Origin: Simonsiella sp051414845
GTDB taxonomy: Bacteria > Pseudomonadota > Gammaproteobacteria > Burkholderiales > Neisseriaceae
Assembly (NCBI GenBank): GCA_051414845.1
Contig: CP183313.1
Span: forward strand, 1,922,001 to 1,986,000
DNA: 64,000 bases
Direction: 5' to 3'
A program made the position numbers and the translations under genes. The notes beneath the pieces were generated by a model that was given only the letters and a program-made list of their open reading frames with translations, searched no databases and had not been told where the DNA came from. Below are positions 15,837 through 24,703 of this stretch, one piece after another. Numbering within the stretch: position 1 is the first letter of the stretch; each line of letters starts with the position of its first letter.

Positions 15837-16451
15837 ATGAAAAAAATCATCTCTCTCATCATCATTTGCGCCCTAGTCGCCGTCGCGTGGCACTACAAAG
15901 ACCAATGGCTACCTGAAAAAAACTCGCCCCACCAAATCATTAGCTCCGCAGGCGTACTCGCCAAAATCCGCGAACTCAACCGCCTAGAAAGCACCTCATT
16001 CTACATCGACACCATTATCCGCACTGAAAAACAAGGCAACTGGTATGCACTATGGCAAGACAGCCAAAAAGGCATATTCGTCGCCAAAGGCAACGCCATC
16101 GCAGGCTTAGATTTAGCCAAAATCAGCGAAAAAGATGTGACCGTATTGAACGATACCGTCATCATCAACCTGCCTGCAGTAGAAGTATTATCCGTACAAC
16201 TCAATCACATTGAAGTCTTTGATTTAAAAACAGGAACACTCAATCTGCACCAACCTGACATGAGCGTATTAAACACCGTACAAACCCAAGCCAAGCAACA
16301 AGTCTTGCGCCAAGCCTGCCAAAACGGTCTGTTGCAACACGCCCACGAACGCAGCCAAGCACAAATCAAACAACTTTTCGCCCTTGCCAATGTGCAAGTA
16401 TCGCTGTATATGCCCGCAGCAGAAGCCAAATGCACCATGCCTAAAGCATAA
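15837..16451 (+). CDS. DUF4230 domain-containing protein
   Basis: 204 residues with an N-terminal membrane anchor or signal (residues 3-21, IISLIIICALVAVAWHY) and a periplasmic remainder. The text IRELNRLESTSFYIDTIIRTEKQGNWYALWQD fits the DUF4230 family, whose function is unknown. A later stretch (about residues 140-180) is helical and rich in glutamine and alanine, and two cysteines near the C-terminus could pair. AAGGAAAATC precedes the ATG. It stands alone between divergent or convergent neighbours. Confidence 0.75.
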   Translation: MKKIISLIIICALVAVAWHYKDQWLPEKNSPHQIISSAGVLAKIRELNRLESTSFYIDTIIRTEKQGNWYALWQDSQKGIFVAKGNAIAGLDLAKISEKDVTVLNDTVIINLPAVEVLSVQLNHIEVFDLKTGTLNLHQPDMSVLNTVQTQAKQQVLRQACQNGLLQHAHERSQAQIKQLFALANVQVSLYMPAAEAKCTMPKA

Positions 16452-16507
16452 AACTTCAGGCTGAAACTTTTGCAAAACTCTTTCAGGCAGCCTGAAATCA
16501 TCAAATT

Positions 16508-16565
16508 CCCCCACCAATCTGTCCCCTCCCCCGTCCAAACGGGGGAGGGGACAGATTGGTGGGGG
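16508..16565. repeat. Perfect 27-bp inverted repeat, very GC-rich
   Basis: Left arm 16508-16534 (starts CCCCCACCAATCTG, ends CTCCCCCGT), loop CCAA, right arm 16539-16565 its exact complement. It lies between the convergent ends of the DUF4230 gene and the efflux lipoprotein gene. The inner part CTCCCCC/GGGGGAG and outer GGTGGGGG recur at 48449-48563. Confidence 0.95.
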
Positions 16566-16642
16566 CTGGTTAAACTCACTACATCTTTTCAAGCTGCCTG
16601 AAACAGTTTTACCCAGTTTTCAGGCAGCCTGAAACCCTCTAC

Positions 16643-18094
16643 TCACGGCTGCCAACCGCCGCCCAAAGCCTTATACAAACCCATCAACGCCTGCGCCTTG
16701 CCTAATTGTACGCGCGTTAAATTTTCCGCCGCGTTGTCCGCATTAATCCGCGCACGCAAGGCTTCATCTAGCGTTTTGTAGCCATTTTGAAACAATTGAT
16801 AGGAATCGCGCGCTTGCTTTTGGTATAAATCAGCACTTTGTTGCAAACGCTGCGTTTGTGCCGCGACATCGTGGTGCATATGATACGCGTTGTCCACGTC
16901 CGCCAGCGCGCGCAACACGGTTTGGTCGTATTCCAGCAAAGCCGTTTGCAAACGCGCATCTGCCGCGGCAACATTCGCTTTGATGCGCCCATTGGAGAAA
17001 ATCGGCACAGAAATGCCCACGCTCAATAAGCTCGCCCAGCCGTTTAAAGCCGTATCGCTGCCCACTTCAATGCGCCCGTTTTGTCCCAAAAAATTGATTT
17101 TAAAACGCGGATAATAATCGGCTTTCGCACTCGCCAATTTAGCCGCGCGCGCTTGAACCGCCGCCGCGCGACCACGAATATCAGGGCGACGTTCCAGTAA
17201 ACCTTCAGGCGTTTCGCCTTGTGGCGCGGCAGGTTGGTTTGCCAACACATTCACTTGGCTTTCAGGCAGCCTGAAAGTTTGCGGCGTTTGCCCAGTCAAT
17301 ACTGCAATTTTGCGCACTTGCAACGCGTATTCCGCGTCCAAAGTCGCGCGTTTGCCCTGCATGGCTTGCAACGCCGCCTGCGACTCGTCCACTTCATGCG
17401 CGCTCACATGACCTGCGCGAAAACGCCCCTGAATATAGCGCACCATCTCAGATAAATTGTTGATATTGCTATCGGTTTGTTTCATACGTTGCTGCAAAGC
17501 GCGCGCTTGTAAATAAGCGTCGGCAATATCGCTTGCCAACAACATTTGCGCGCCATAAAACTGTTCTTGCGCACCCAACGCGCCTGCTTGAGCCGCGTCC
17601 GCGTCGCTGCGTTTTTGCCCAAAAATATCAGGCTCCCATGAAGCGGCAACGCCCAAACCTGCCATTTTCACATCACCATCCATCTTATTGCCAGCAAGCG
17701 CGGAATCGGGCGCAAACTGCCCCACCATCGCGCGCGTATTGCCGTCCAAAGGATTGTTGATACTCATTTTTTGATAAGCTGCATTCGCGCTCACACCTGC
17801 TTGCGGACCTAAATCGGTGCGCGCCAAACGCGCCGTCGCCCGCGCTTCGTTCAAACGACTTTGGGCAATCCGAATGTCGTAACCCGTTTGCAACCCTTGT
17901 TCAACCAGTTGATTTAAAACAGGGTCTTGCCAATATTGCCACCACCGCGCAATATCCTGCCGCTCGCCTTGTGCTTGGGCTTGGTCAAATTGGGCAGGTA
18001 GGTTTACGCGGCTTTGCGTGTCTATTTTTGTGCTTTGGCAGGCGGCTAATGCGAAACAGATGATTAGGCTGCCTGAAAGTTTCTTGAGTTGCAT
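16643..18094 (-). CDS. Outer-membrane efflux lipoprotein (NodT/OprM family)
   Basis: TolC-like outer-membrane channel, 483 residues. The signal peptide ends in the lipobox LAAC (cysteine at residue 19), so it is a lipoprotein. Two repeats of the OEP domain follow: around residues 70-260 (YDIRIAQSRLNEARATARLARTDLGPQ; ASWEPDIFGQKRSDADAA) and 285-470 (LLERRPDIRGRAAAVQARAAKLASAKADYYPRF; SVGISVPIFSNGRIKANV). It lies downstream of the ABC exporter genes on the same strand, with corA between, and may be the outer channel for the HlyD/RbbA/YhhJ-type system. That pairing is inference. Confidence 0.92.
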   Translation of the reverse strand: MQLKKLSGSLIICFALAACQSTKIDTQSRVNLPAQFDQAQAQGERQDIARWWQYWQDPVLNQLVEQGLQTGYDIRIAQSRLNEARATARLARTDLGPQAGVSANAAYQKMSINNPLDGNTRAMVGQFAPDSALAGNKMDGDVKMAGLGVAASWEPDIFGQKRSDADAAQAGALGAQEQFYGAQMLLASDIADAYLQARALQQRMKQTDSNINNLSEMVRYIQGRFRAGHVSAHEVDESQAALQAMQGKRATLDAEYALQVRKIAVLTGQTPQTFRLPESQVNVLANQPAAPQGETPEGLLERRPDIRGRAAAVQARAAKLASAKADYYPRFKINFLGQNGRIEVGSDTALNGWASLLSVGISVPIFSNGRIKANVAAADARLQTALLEYDQTVLRALADVDNAYHMHHDVAAQTQRLQQSADLYQKQARDSYQLFQNGYKTLDEALRARINADNAAENLTRVQLGKAQALMGLYKALGGGWQP

Positions 18095-18148
18095 TATTTT
18101 GATTTCCTTTGATTTTTTGAATTTTTAGGTTTGTTGTCTACGACATAC

Positions 18149-18183
18149 GGTTTTATAGCCAAATCATCGATTTGGATAAAACC
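18149..18183 (-). terminator. Hairpin downstream of corA
   Basis: GGTTTTAT and CCAAATC pair with GATTTGG and ATAAAACC across a short loop. It lies just after the corA stop. There is no long T-run, so efficiency is uncertain. Confidence 0.5.
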
Positions 18184-18202
18184 AGTAAGGCTGCCTGAAA
18201 CC

Positions 18203-19261
18203 CTACAACCACCCGCGTTTGCGAAAATACACCAGCAAACTCACAATAATCATCAGCAGCAGCCCCAGCACCATAAAATAGCCGTATTGCCAATGTAATT
18301 CGGGCATGTTGTCAAAATTCATGCCGTAAATGCCCGTGATAACCGTCAGCGGCATGAAAATTATCGTGATGACGGTCAACACGCGCATTTGTTGATTTAA
18401 CCTATTGGATTGAAACGATAATTGCACGTCCATCATGCTGACCACGGTATCGCGCGCGGCGTCTAAGCTTTCAATCAGTTGCAAAATATGGTCGTATACA
18501 TCGCGTAAATACAGGTGCGTATCGTTGCTGAATACGTCAAAGCGTCCGCGCAATAGTTGCCCTGCGATTTCGCGCATGGGAATCAGATTGCGCTGAAATT
18601 TGGTCGCGTCGCGCTTTAATTTGTGGATTTTTGCCAGCAATGTTTCGTCTTCGCCTGTTTGTTTAAATAATTGATTATCCAACGATTCTACGCATTCGTT
18701 GAATTGTTCCAGCGCGTTGAAATAATCGTCCACTATCCGGTCAATAAAATGATAGGCGAGAAATTCTATGCTTTTGCTGCGAATTTGGTATTTATTTGCT
18801 GCAAATTGTTGATGTAAGTCGCTAAATAATCCGAGTGGCTTTTTTTGGAAACTCAAAATATAGTCTGTGCCGATGATTAAATACACCGAATCGTTGTGCA
18901 ATTTGCTGCCTGAATATTGGCAAACACGCAAGGCGATGAAGAGATAAGTGCCATAATCTTCAATTTTGGGGCGTTGTTTGGGCGACAAAATGTCTTCAAT
19001 CACGAGTTCGTGAATGCCATAAGGCGCGAGTATGGTTTGCAACAACGCCGCGTCGTTTACGCCGACACAATGCAGCCATTCTTTTTGTTCATCAAACACA
19101 TAGGGAGAAATGTTTGCGCCGTCGCTGCTTTGCAATTGTCCGTTTCCTTGCGGCAAAAACACCATGCGCGAAAAGTCGTGTTCGCTGTAAAAAGTTTGAT
19201 ACACGGCTTGTTTGGGCAAATCGTTGGTTTTGCTGCGTTGGTGGGTCTCGTGGTTTATCAT
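18203..19261 (-). CDS. corA: Magnesium/cobalt transporter CorA
   Basis: 352-residue inner-membrane channel for Mg2+. The long soluble N-terminal part is helical (FNALEQFNECVESLDNQL). Two membrane helices are at the very end: residues about 292-311 and 322-343. The family motif is seen directly after the first, in TGIYGMNF (GMN). The C-terminal tail is basic (YFRKRGWL). No clear ribosome binding site precedes the first ATG, so a start a little downstream cannot be excluded. It lies between the exporter permease and the outer-membrane lipoprotein. Confidence 0.94.
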   Translation of the reverse strand: MINHETHQRSKTNDLPKQAVYQTFYSEHDFSRMVFLPQGNGQLQSSDGANISPYVFDEQKEWLHCVGVNDAALLQTILAPYGIHELVIEDILSPKQRPKIEDYGTYLFIALRVCQYSGSKLHNDSVYLIIGTDYILSFQKKPLGLFSDLHQQFAANKYQIRSKSIEFLAYHFIDRIVDDYFNALEQFNECVESLDNQLFKQTGEDETLLAKIHKLKRDATKFQRNLIPMREIAGQLLRGRFDVFSNDTHLYLRDVYDHILQLIESLDAARDTVVSMMDVQLSFQSNRLNQQMRVLTVITIIFMPLTVITGIYGMNFDNMPELHWQYGYFMVLGLLLMIIVSLLVYFRKRGWL

Positions 19262-19313
19262 TTTGTTTTATTTAATTTATTTTTTGATTGTGTATTTTCA
19301 GGCAGCCTGAAAA

Positions 19314-20444
19314 CTACCCCTGTTTCTCCAACATCTTACGGAATCGAAACAACGCAAAGCCCAAAAAAATCAAGCCTGTAATTGCCATCGCCAATAATTG
19401 TGGATAAACGATACCCACGCCCGCGCCGCGGAATAACACATTTTGCGCGAAGGTGGCAAATTGAGTCGTGGGCCAATATTCACTCGCCATTTGCGCGGCG
19501 TGTGGCATATTTTGGCGTGGCGATGAGCTGCCTGAAAACAGCAACATCACGATGTAAACCGGCATCATCAACAAACTGTATTGCGGCATGGTTGGCGCGA
19601 GCGTCGCCATCATCACAGCGAGACTAGCGATGGAAAACATCAACATCATCGTGCCGAAAAAATACAACAAAATATTGCCTGCAATCGGCAGTCCAATCAC
19701 ACCGCCGACCACAAATTGCATGGAAAAAGTCGCAGTAATGCACACAACCAAGCCGTTTGCCAAAATCTTTGCCAATACGATTTCGGTCGCGGTAACAGGC
19801 ATCACCAACAAATGTTCAATCGTGCCACGTTCGCGCTCACGAATCACCGCCGCGCCCACCAACACAAACGCCAGCATGGAAATCATATTGTTCACCTGCG
19901 CCACGCCTTGAAACCATGGGCTTTCACCGTTTGGGTTGTACAACACATTGAGCGCGTATTGGCTCGGCATGATTTGATTGAGCGCGCGCGCTTGTCCTGT
20001 AAACGCTAAGATTTCGCGCTGGAAAATCTGCGCAATATACACCTGCCCCACGCCCGCTTGCGTCATCGTGGTCGCGTCCACCAATAATTGCACTTCGGGC
20101 GCGCGTCCTGCCAAAATGTCTTTTTCAAAATTGGGCGGAAATTCCAGCACGAAAATCAGCTGCCCTTTGTCCATCAATTCGTCGGCTTCTTCGCGTTGAA
20201 TATAAATCGGTTTTTTGAATTGTGGTTCAAGCAAACTGTCCACTATGCGGTGCGACAGCGTAGATTGGTCTAAATCAATCACGCCGACGTTGGCATTTTT
20301 CACATCGGTGCTAATGCCTTTGGCTGCCTGAATCACCATGCCTGTGAAAACGAAAATAATCAACACCGCCAATACTTTATCGCCAAACACGCTGCGAAAT
20401 TCTTTACGCATCAGCGAAGCGATGTTTTTCAATGTTCGGGTCAT
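19314..20444 (-). CDS. ABC-2 type exporter permease (YhhJ-like)
   Basis: 376-residue membrane protein of the ABC-2 family. There is one N-terminal helix (residues 24-41), a large periplasmic domain, and five or six helices after residue 180. The segment RERERGTIEHLLVMPVTATEIVLAKILANGL near residues 200-230 is the family's coupling region. It follows the RbbA-like gene by about 65 bases holding two opposed DUS, as yhhJ follows rbbA in E. coli. The cargo is unknown. Confidence 0.9.
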   Translation of the reverse strand: MTRTLKNIASLMRKEFRSVFGDKVLAVLIIFVFTGMVIQAAKGISTDVKNANVGVIDLDQSTLSHRIVDSLLEPQFKKPIYIQREEADELMDKGQLIFVLEFPPNFEKDILAGRAPEVQLLVDATTMTQAGVGQVYIAQIFQREILAFTGQARALNQIMPSQYALNVLYNPNGESPWFQGVAQVNNMISMLAFVLVGAAVIRERERGTIEHLLVMPVTATEIVLAKILANGLVVCITATFSMQFVVGGVIGLPIAGNILLYFFGTMMLMFSIASLAVMMATLAPTMPQYSLLMMPVYIVMLLFSGSSSPRQNMPHAAQMASEYWPTTQFATFAQNVLFRGAGVGIVYPQLLAMAITGLIFLGFALFRFRKMLEKQG

Positions 20445-20459
20445 TTTGTTTTTCCTTTT

Positions 20460-20505
20460 TTCAGGCTGCCTGAAACTGTTGCCAAACCTTTTCAGGCAGC
20501 CTGAA
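20460..20505. other. Opposed pair of DNA uptake sequences
   Basis: TTCAGGCTGCCTGAA at 20460-20474 and its complement at 20491-20505, in the gap between two exporter genes of one apparent operon. A hairpin here could reduce read-through. Confidence 0.8.
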
Positions 20506-20508
20506 ACC

Positions 20509-23298
20509 TTATTTCTCTTGTTTCTTCAACGATAAACACGCCAAAGTCAAATAAATCGCGGCAAATGTCGCCAGAATCGCAAATTCCATCAATAAATTGC
20601 TCACGCCCAAGCCTTTGGTAAAACTACCAATACTCACACGTTGAAACCACGACGCGGGGAAACCCAAGCCCATCGCTTTTGCACCGCCTGTCATGGTGGA
20701 AACGGGATACATCAGCCCCGAAAAATTCACGGTCGGCACCATCGTACCAATGGAGCTGATGAAAAATGCCGCCGTTTGCGATTTGACGAAAGACGACACC
20801 AATAAACCCAAAGCAGTAGACGCGCACACGAGCAAAGTCGCGCCTGTCATCAACGCTAACAAAGAGCCTTTGAGCGGCACGCCAAACCAAAACACCACCA
20901 TCACCGTTAAACACAAAGCATTGATTGCGCCCACCAAAATATACGGCAACTGTTTACCAATCAAATATTGCCACACGCGTGCTGGCGAAGCGTACAGATT
21001 GGCGATAGACCCCATTTCGCGCTCACGCACCACGCTCAACGCGGTCATAATCGCAGGAATCATCATCAGCATCATCATGAGCATACTCGGCACCATCGCG
21101 TTGATGCTGCGAAAATCTTGGTTATACATATAACGCGGCACGACCGCCGCACTTTGAGGCAGCCTGAAACCGTTTTGCGCCAATACTTCCATGTTAAATC
21201 GCTGAATCAGAGCCGCCGCGTATGCGTTTACATTGCTGGCGTTAAACGGTGTTGTGCCGTCAATCATAATGCCGATTTCAGGCTGCCTACCCTGTTGCAC
21301 ATTGCGCCCAAAGTCGGCAGGAATGTCCACAATCAACACCGCCTTATTGCTTTGCAACAATCTATCGGCTTCGGCGGCGGAATGAATTTCAGGCTGCTCA
21401 ATAAAATACGCCGAACCGCGAAATTGCTCGGCAAGCTGGCGACTCAACACGCTTTGGTCTTTGTCCCACACAGCAAAATGCAGATTGCTCACATCAAACG
21501 AAATCGCCCAGCCGATAGACGACAACATAATCAAAGGGCCAAACAGCGCGAAAAACAGGCGGATTTTGTCGCGCGTTAATTCTTTCGCTTCGCGCATGGC
21601 GAATGTCCAAATCGTGCTGAATAAATAACGCCAGTTTTGGCTGTGGTCGTGGGTTTCAGGCTGCGTTTCGGTTTTCAGGCTGTCTGAAAGCTCTGATGGT
21701 TTTTCAGGCAGCCTATTGTCTGCATTATCTTGCGAATAACCGCGTTTTGCCGCCCGCTCCGCCACTTCGTCTTCTGCGTCTTGCACCAAATAATGAATAA
21801 ACGCTTCTTCCATATTCGGCTGCCCCGTTTGCACAATCAGTTCTTCGGGTGTACCCATCGCCAACACACGCCCGCGGTGCATGAGCGAAATGCGGTCGCA
21901 GCGCATGACTTCGTTCATAAAATGCGTGGTCACAAAAATCGTAATGCGGTTTTCGCGCGACAATTTCATCAAAGTGCGCCAAAACATATCACGCGCCGCA
22001 GGGTCCACGCCCGAAGTTGGTTCATCCAAAATCAACACTTCGGGCGAATGCAAACACGCCGCTGCCAGTTGCAAACGCTGACGAATGCCAAGTGGCAGAG
22101 ACACAGGCGCAACATTCGCCACATTGTCCAAATCAAAATCGTGCAAGGCTTTTTTAACCGCCGCACGACCACTGTCGCCATCCATTTGATACAACTTGGC
22201 GTGCAACGTCAGATTCTGTTTCACAGTCAATTCTTCATACAGCGAAAACGCTTGCGACATATACCCCACGCGCATTTTCACGTGCAGGCTGCCTGCGTCA
22301 ATCGGTTCACCCAACAATTTTGCCGTGCCAGAAGTCGGTTCCAGCAAGCCTGTCAGCATTTTCATCGTCGTCGATTTGCCGCAACCATTCGAGCCGAGAA
22401 AACCGAAAATCTCGCCACGCGGAATCTCAAAACTCACATTATCCACCGAAGTGAAATTGCCAAATTTCTTCGTTAAACCATGCGCTTCCATCGCCAACGG
22501 CTCGTTCGGCAACGGCTCAAACGGCGTAATCACCAACTCGCCGCTGTCTTGCTTATTTTCAGGCAGCAGTTTCACATACGCCTCTTCCAGCGTATTCACG
22601 CCCAATTCTTGCATCACTTGGCGCGTCGGTTTGTTTACCAGCAAATGCCCATCGTCCATCGCCAGCAAATGCTCGAACTGCTCGGCTTCATCAATATACG
22701 CCGTTGCCACAATCACCGTCATACCGCGTTGTTCTTGCTGCAAATCCGTTACCAGTTGCCAAAATTGGCGGCGCGACAATGGGTCTACGCCCGTGGTCGG
22801 CTCGTCCAAAATCAACAAATCGGGATTGTGAACCAGCGCACAGCACAAACTCAATTTCTGTTTCATGCCGCCCGATAATTTGCCCGCCGCACGGTCGGGA
22901 AATGGTGCTAAACCTGTCGCGTCCAGCAAACGCTGAATGCGCTGTTTGCGCTCCGCCACCGTCAGTCCAAACAGCCGCGCATGAAATTCAATGTTTTCAT
23001 ACACCGACAAAGTCGGATACAAATTCTTGCCCAAACCCTGCGGCATATAGGCAATGCGGTGCGACAATTCCAGCCGCGTATCCGCATTCGCCATATCGCC
23101 ACCCAACACGTTTACCGTGCCATTTTGAATAATCCGCACGCCCGCAATCAGCGACAACAGCGTGGATTTGCCCACGCCATCAGGTCCAATCAGCCCAACC
23201 GTCGCGCCACGCGGAATGTCCAGCGACACATCGCAAAGCGCACGGATTTTGCCGTAGGAATGGGAAAGGTTTTTTACGGAAACAGTGTTGTTCATCAT
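20509..23298 (-). CDS. RbbA-like ABC transporter, two ATPase domains fused to an ABC-2 permease
   Basis: 929 residues, close to E. coli RbbA (about 911). The first ATPase domain has LIGPDGVGKST near residue 36, LSGGMKQKLSLCCAL and LLILDEPTTGVDP. The second has FLGSNGCGKST near 305, the degenerate signature LPLGIRQRLQLA, and LILDEPTSGVDP. The linker after residue 530 is charged and ends in a membrane helix near 585. The ABC-2 permease part follows, with VVREREMGSIANLYASPARVWQYLIGKQLP near 760. In E. coli the rbbA-yhhJ-yhiI set is paired with an HlyD adaptor; here the adaptor gene lies beyond cydAB. Confidence 0.9.
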   Translation of the reverse strand: MMNNTVSVKNLSHSYGKIRALCDVSLDIPRGATVGLIGPDGVGKSTLLSLIAGVRIIQNGTVNVLGGDMANADTRLELSHRIAYMPQGLGKNLYPTLSVYENIEFHARLFGLTVAERKQRIQRLLDATGLAPFPDRAAGKLSGGMKQKLSLCCALVHNPDLLILDEPTTGVDPLSRRQFWQLVTDLQQEQRGMTVIVATAYIDEAEQFEHLLAMDDGHLLVNKPTRQVMQELGVNTLEEAYVKLLPENKQDSGELVITPFEPLPNEPLAMEAHGLTKKFGNFTSVDNVSFEIPRGEIFGFLGSNGCGKSTTMKMLTGLLEPTSGTAKLLGEPIDAGSLHVKMRVGYMSQAFSLYEELTVKQNLTLHAKLYQMDGDSGRAAVKKALHDFDLDNVANVAPVSLPLGIRQRLQLAAACLHSPEVLILDEPTSGVDPAARDMFWRTLMKLSRENRITIFVTTHFMNEVMRCDRISLMHRGRVLAMGTPEELIVQTGQPNMEEAFIHYLVQDAEDEVAERAAKRGYSQDNADNRLPEKPSELSDSLKTETQPETHDHSQNWRYLFSTIWTFAMREAKELTRDKIRLFFALFGPLIMLSSIGWAISFDVSNLHFAVWDKDQSVLSRQLAEQFRGSAYFIEQPEIHSAAEADRLLQSNKAVLIVDIPADFGRNVQQGRQPEIGIMIDGTTPFNASNVNAYAAALIQRFNMEVLAQNGFRLPQSAAVVPRYMYNQDFRSINAMVPSMLMMMLMMIPAIMTALSVVREREMGSIANLYASPARVWQYLIGKQLPYILVGAINALCLTVMVVFWFGVPLKGSLLALMTGATLLVCASTALGLLVSSFVKSQTAAFFISSIGTMVPTVNFSGLMYPVSTMTGGAKAMGLGFPASWFQRVSIGSFTKGLGVSNLLMEFAILATFAAIYLTLACLSLKKQEK

Positions 23299-23452
23299 AG
23301 TTTGATTTAGTTTGTTTAATGTTATTTTTTCAGGCTGCCTGAAAAGAGTTTATTTAACCTAGGGTGTGTGCGGTCGAGATTTTTTTCAAATTTTATTTGG
23401 CAACAAAATCCGATGCCGTAGCAGTACGCACGCGTTTTCAGGCTGCCTGAAA

Positions 23453-24448
23453 TCAACCATACGTCAAATCCGTTGCCTTACCGCGGAACGCCCAATACGC
23501 GAAAATGCTGTACGCAATAATACACGGAACGGTAATCGACACGCCAATCAGCACCACACCCAAAGTTGGTGCGCTGGCGGCGGCGTCCCAAATGGTGAGT
23601 TGCCCAATCACGGCGTAGGGAAACAGGCTAATGCCTAAACCAATGGCGCATAACACAAGCGCGACAATCACCAGCGCGAATGGTCGCCAAATATTTTTCG
23701 TTAAAATATTTTCATTTTTAATCAATAATTTGATATAAATTAAACACACACTCGCCAGCAGTGGCACAGGCGCGAGATAGAGCATATTGGGCAGCGTAAA
23801 CCAACGCTGGAATACTTGATGGCTAATGTGTGGCGTGGCAAATGAAATCAACAACAGACACGCAATAACGGGATACCACGCTTGATTTGCCCATGCGCGC
23901 GCTTTGTGTTGCAATTTGCCTTCGGTTTTGGCGATAAGCCAGCACGCAGCGAGCAATACATACACAGCTGGCACGGTCGCCATAATGCCGAGCGAGAAAA
24001 TGTAATCGCTGATTTGCGTGCCAAAACCTGTTACATATCGCCCGAGCATCCAGCCTTGCGTCAAAGCCATGCCTGCCGAGCCTGCCATAAAGGCGATGTT
24101 CCACAAGGGCTTGTGTCCGTCGTCGGCTTTGACACGAAAGTCAAACGCCGCACCGCGAATCATCAAGGCGAACAGCATAAACGTGGCAGGCAAATACAAG
24201 TTGCCCAGCACAATCGTATTGGCTTTGGGAAACGCGATAAACAACACACCCGCGCCCAGCACCAACCACGTTTCGTTCGCGTCCCAAAACGGTCCGATGG
24301 ACGACACCATCGTGTTTTGCTCGTCTGCTTCGGCGCGTGGCATCAGCATACCCACGCCCAAATCAAAGCCGTCCAAAATCACATACACGACCATCACAAA
24401 GCCGAGTAAGCCGAGAAAAATTAGGGGTAGCCAGTAATTCCAATCCAT
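23453..24448 (-). CDS. cydB: Cytochrome bd-type quinol oxidase subunit II (CioB/CydB)
   Basis: 331-residue membrane protein. The family N-terminus reads LPLIFLGLLGFVMVVYVILDGFDLGVGML, and IGPFWDANETWLVLGAGVLFIAFP near residues 51-74 is diagnostic. The conserved LYLPATFMLFALMIRGAAFDFR follows. Its length is that of the cyanide-insensitive (Cio) group. It forms the bd oxidase with the upstream cydA, reducing O2 with quinol without pumping protons. The gap to cydA (about 255 bases) holds DUS and an inverted pair of dRS3-like repeats. Confidence 0.94.
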   Translation of the reverse strand: MDWNYWLPLIFLGLLGFVMVVYVILDGFDLGVGMLMPRAEADEQNTMVSSIGPFWDANETWLVLGAGVLFIAFPKANTIVLGNLYLPATFMLFALMIRGAAFDFRVKADDGHKPLWNIAFMAGSAGMALTQGWMLGRYVTGFGTQISDYIFSLGIMATVPAVYVLLAACWLIAKTEGKLQHKARAWANQAWYPVIACLLLISFATPHISHQVFQRWFTLPNMLYLAPVPLLASVCLIYIKLLIKNENILTKNIWRPFALVIVALVLCAIGLGISLFPYAVIGQLTIWDAAASAPTLGVVLIGVSITVPCIIAYSIFAYWAFRGKATDLTYG

Positions 24449-24526
24449 TGTTTTTACTTTCGTTTTGTGTGTTTTTGTTTTCAGGCTGCGTTTTCAGGCT
24501 GCCTGAAAATAATAAACAACCTCGTC

Positions 24527-24664
24527 ATTCCCGCGTAAGCGGGAATCCAACTTTCGGTTTAAGCTATTTTTATAATGCTTTTAATTCAAAATATTAAATA
24601 GAAAAATTGCGCTTTGAATCAAATTAAGTTTAGCTCCACGTTGGATTCCCGCCTACGCGGGAAT
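24527..24664. repeat. Inverted pair of dRS3-like repeats with AT-rich core
   Basis: ATTCCCGCGTAAGCGGGAAT at 24527-24546 and ATTCCCGCCTACGCGGGAAT at 24645-24664, with mirrored flanks (CCAACTTT after the first, CACGTTGG before the second). About 100 AT-rich bases lie between. It splits cydA from cydB. Confidence 0.8.
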
Positions 24665-24703
24665 GACGGCGGTGTTATTTGCCATACATTTTCAGGCAGC
24701 CAA

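Noticed and set aside
21730..22476. 248-codon plus-strand frame opposite the RbbA-like gene
   Set aside because: Antisense shadow with R/H/Q-rich text; the ABC motifs are on the other strand.
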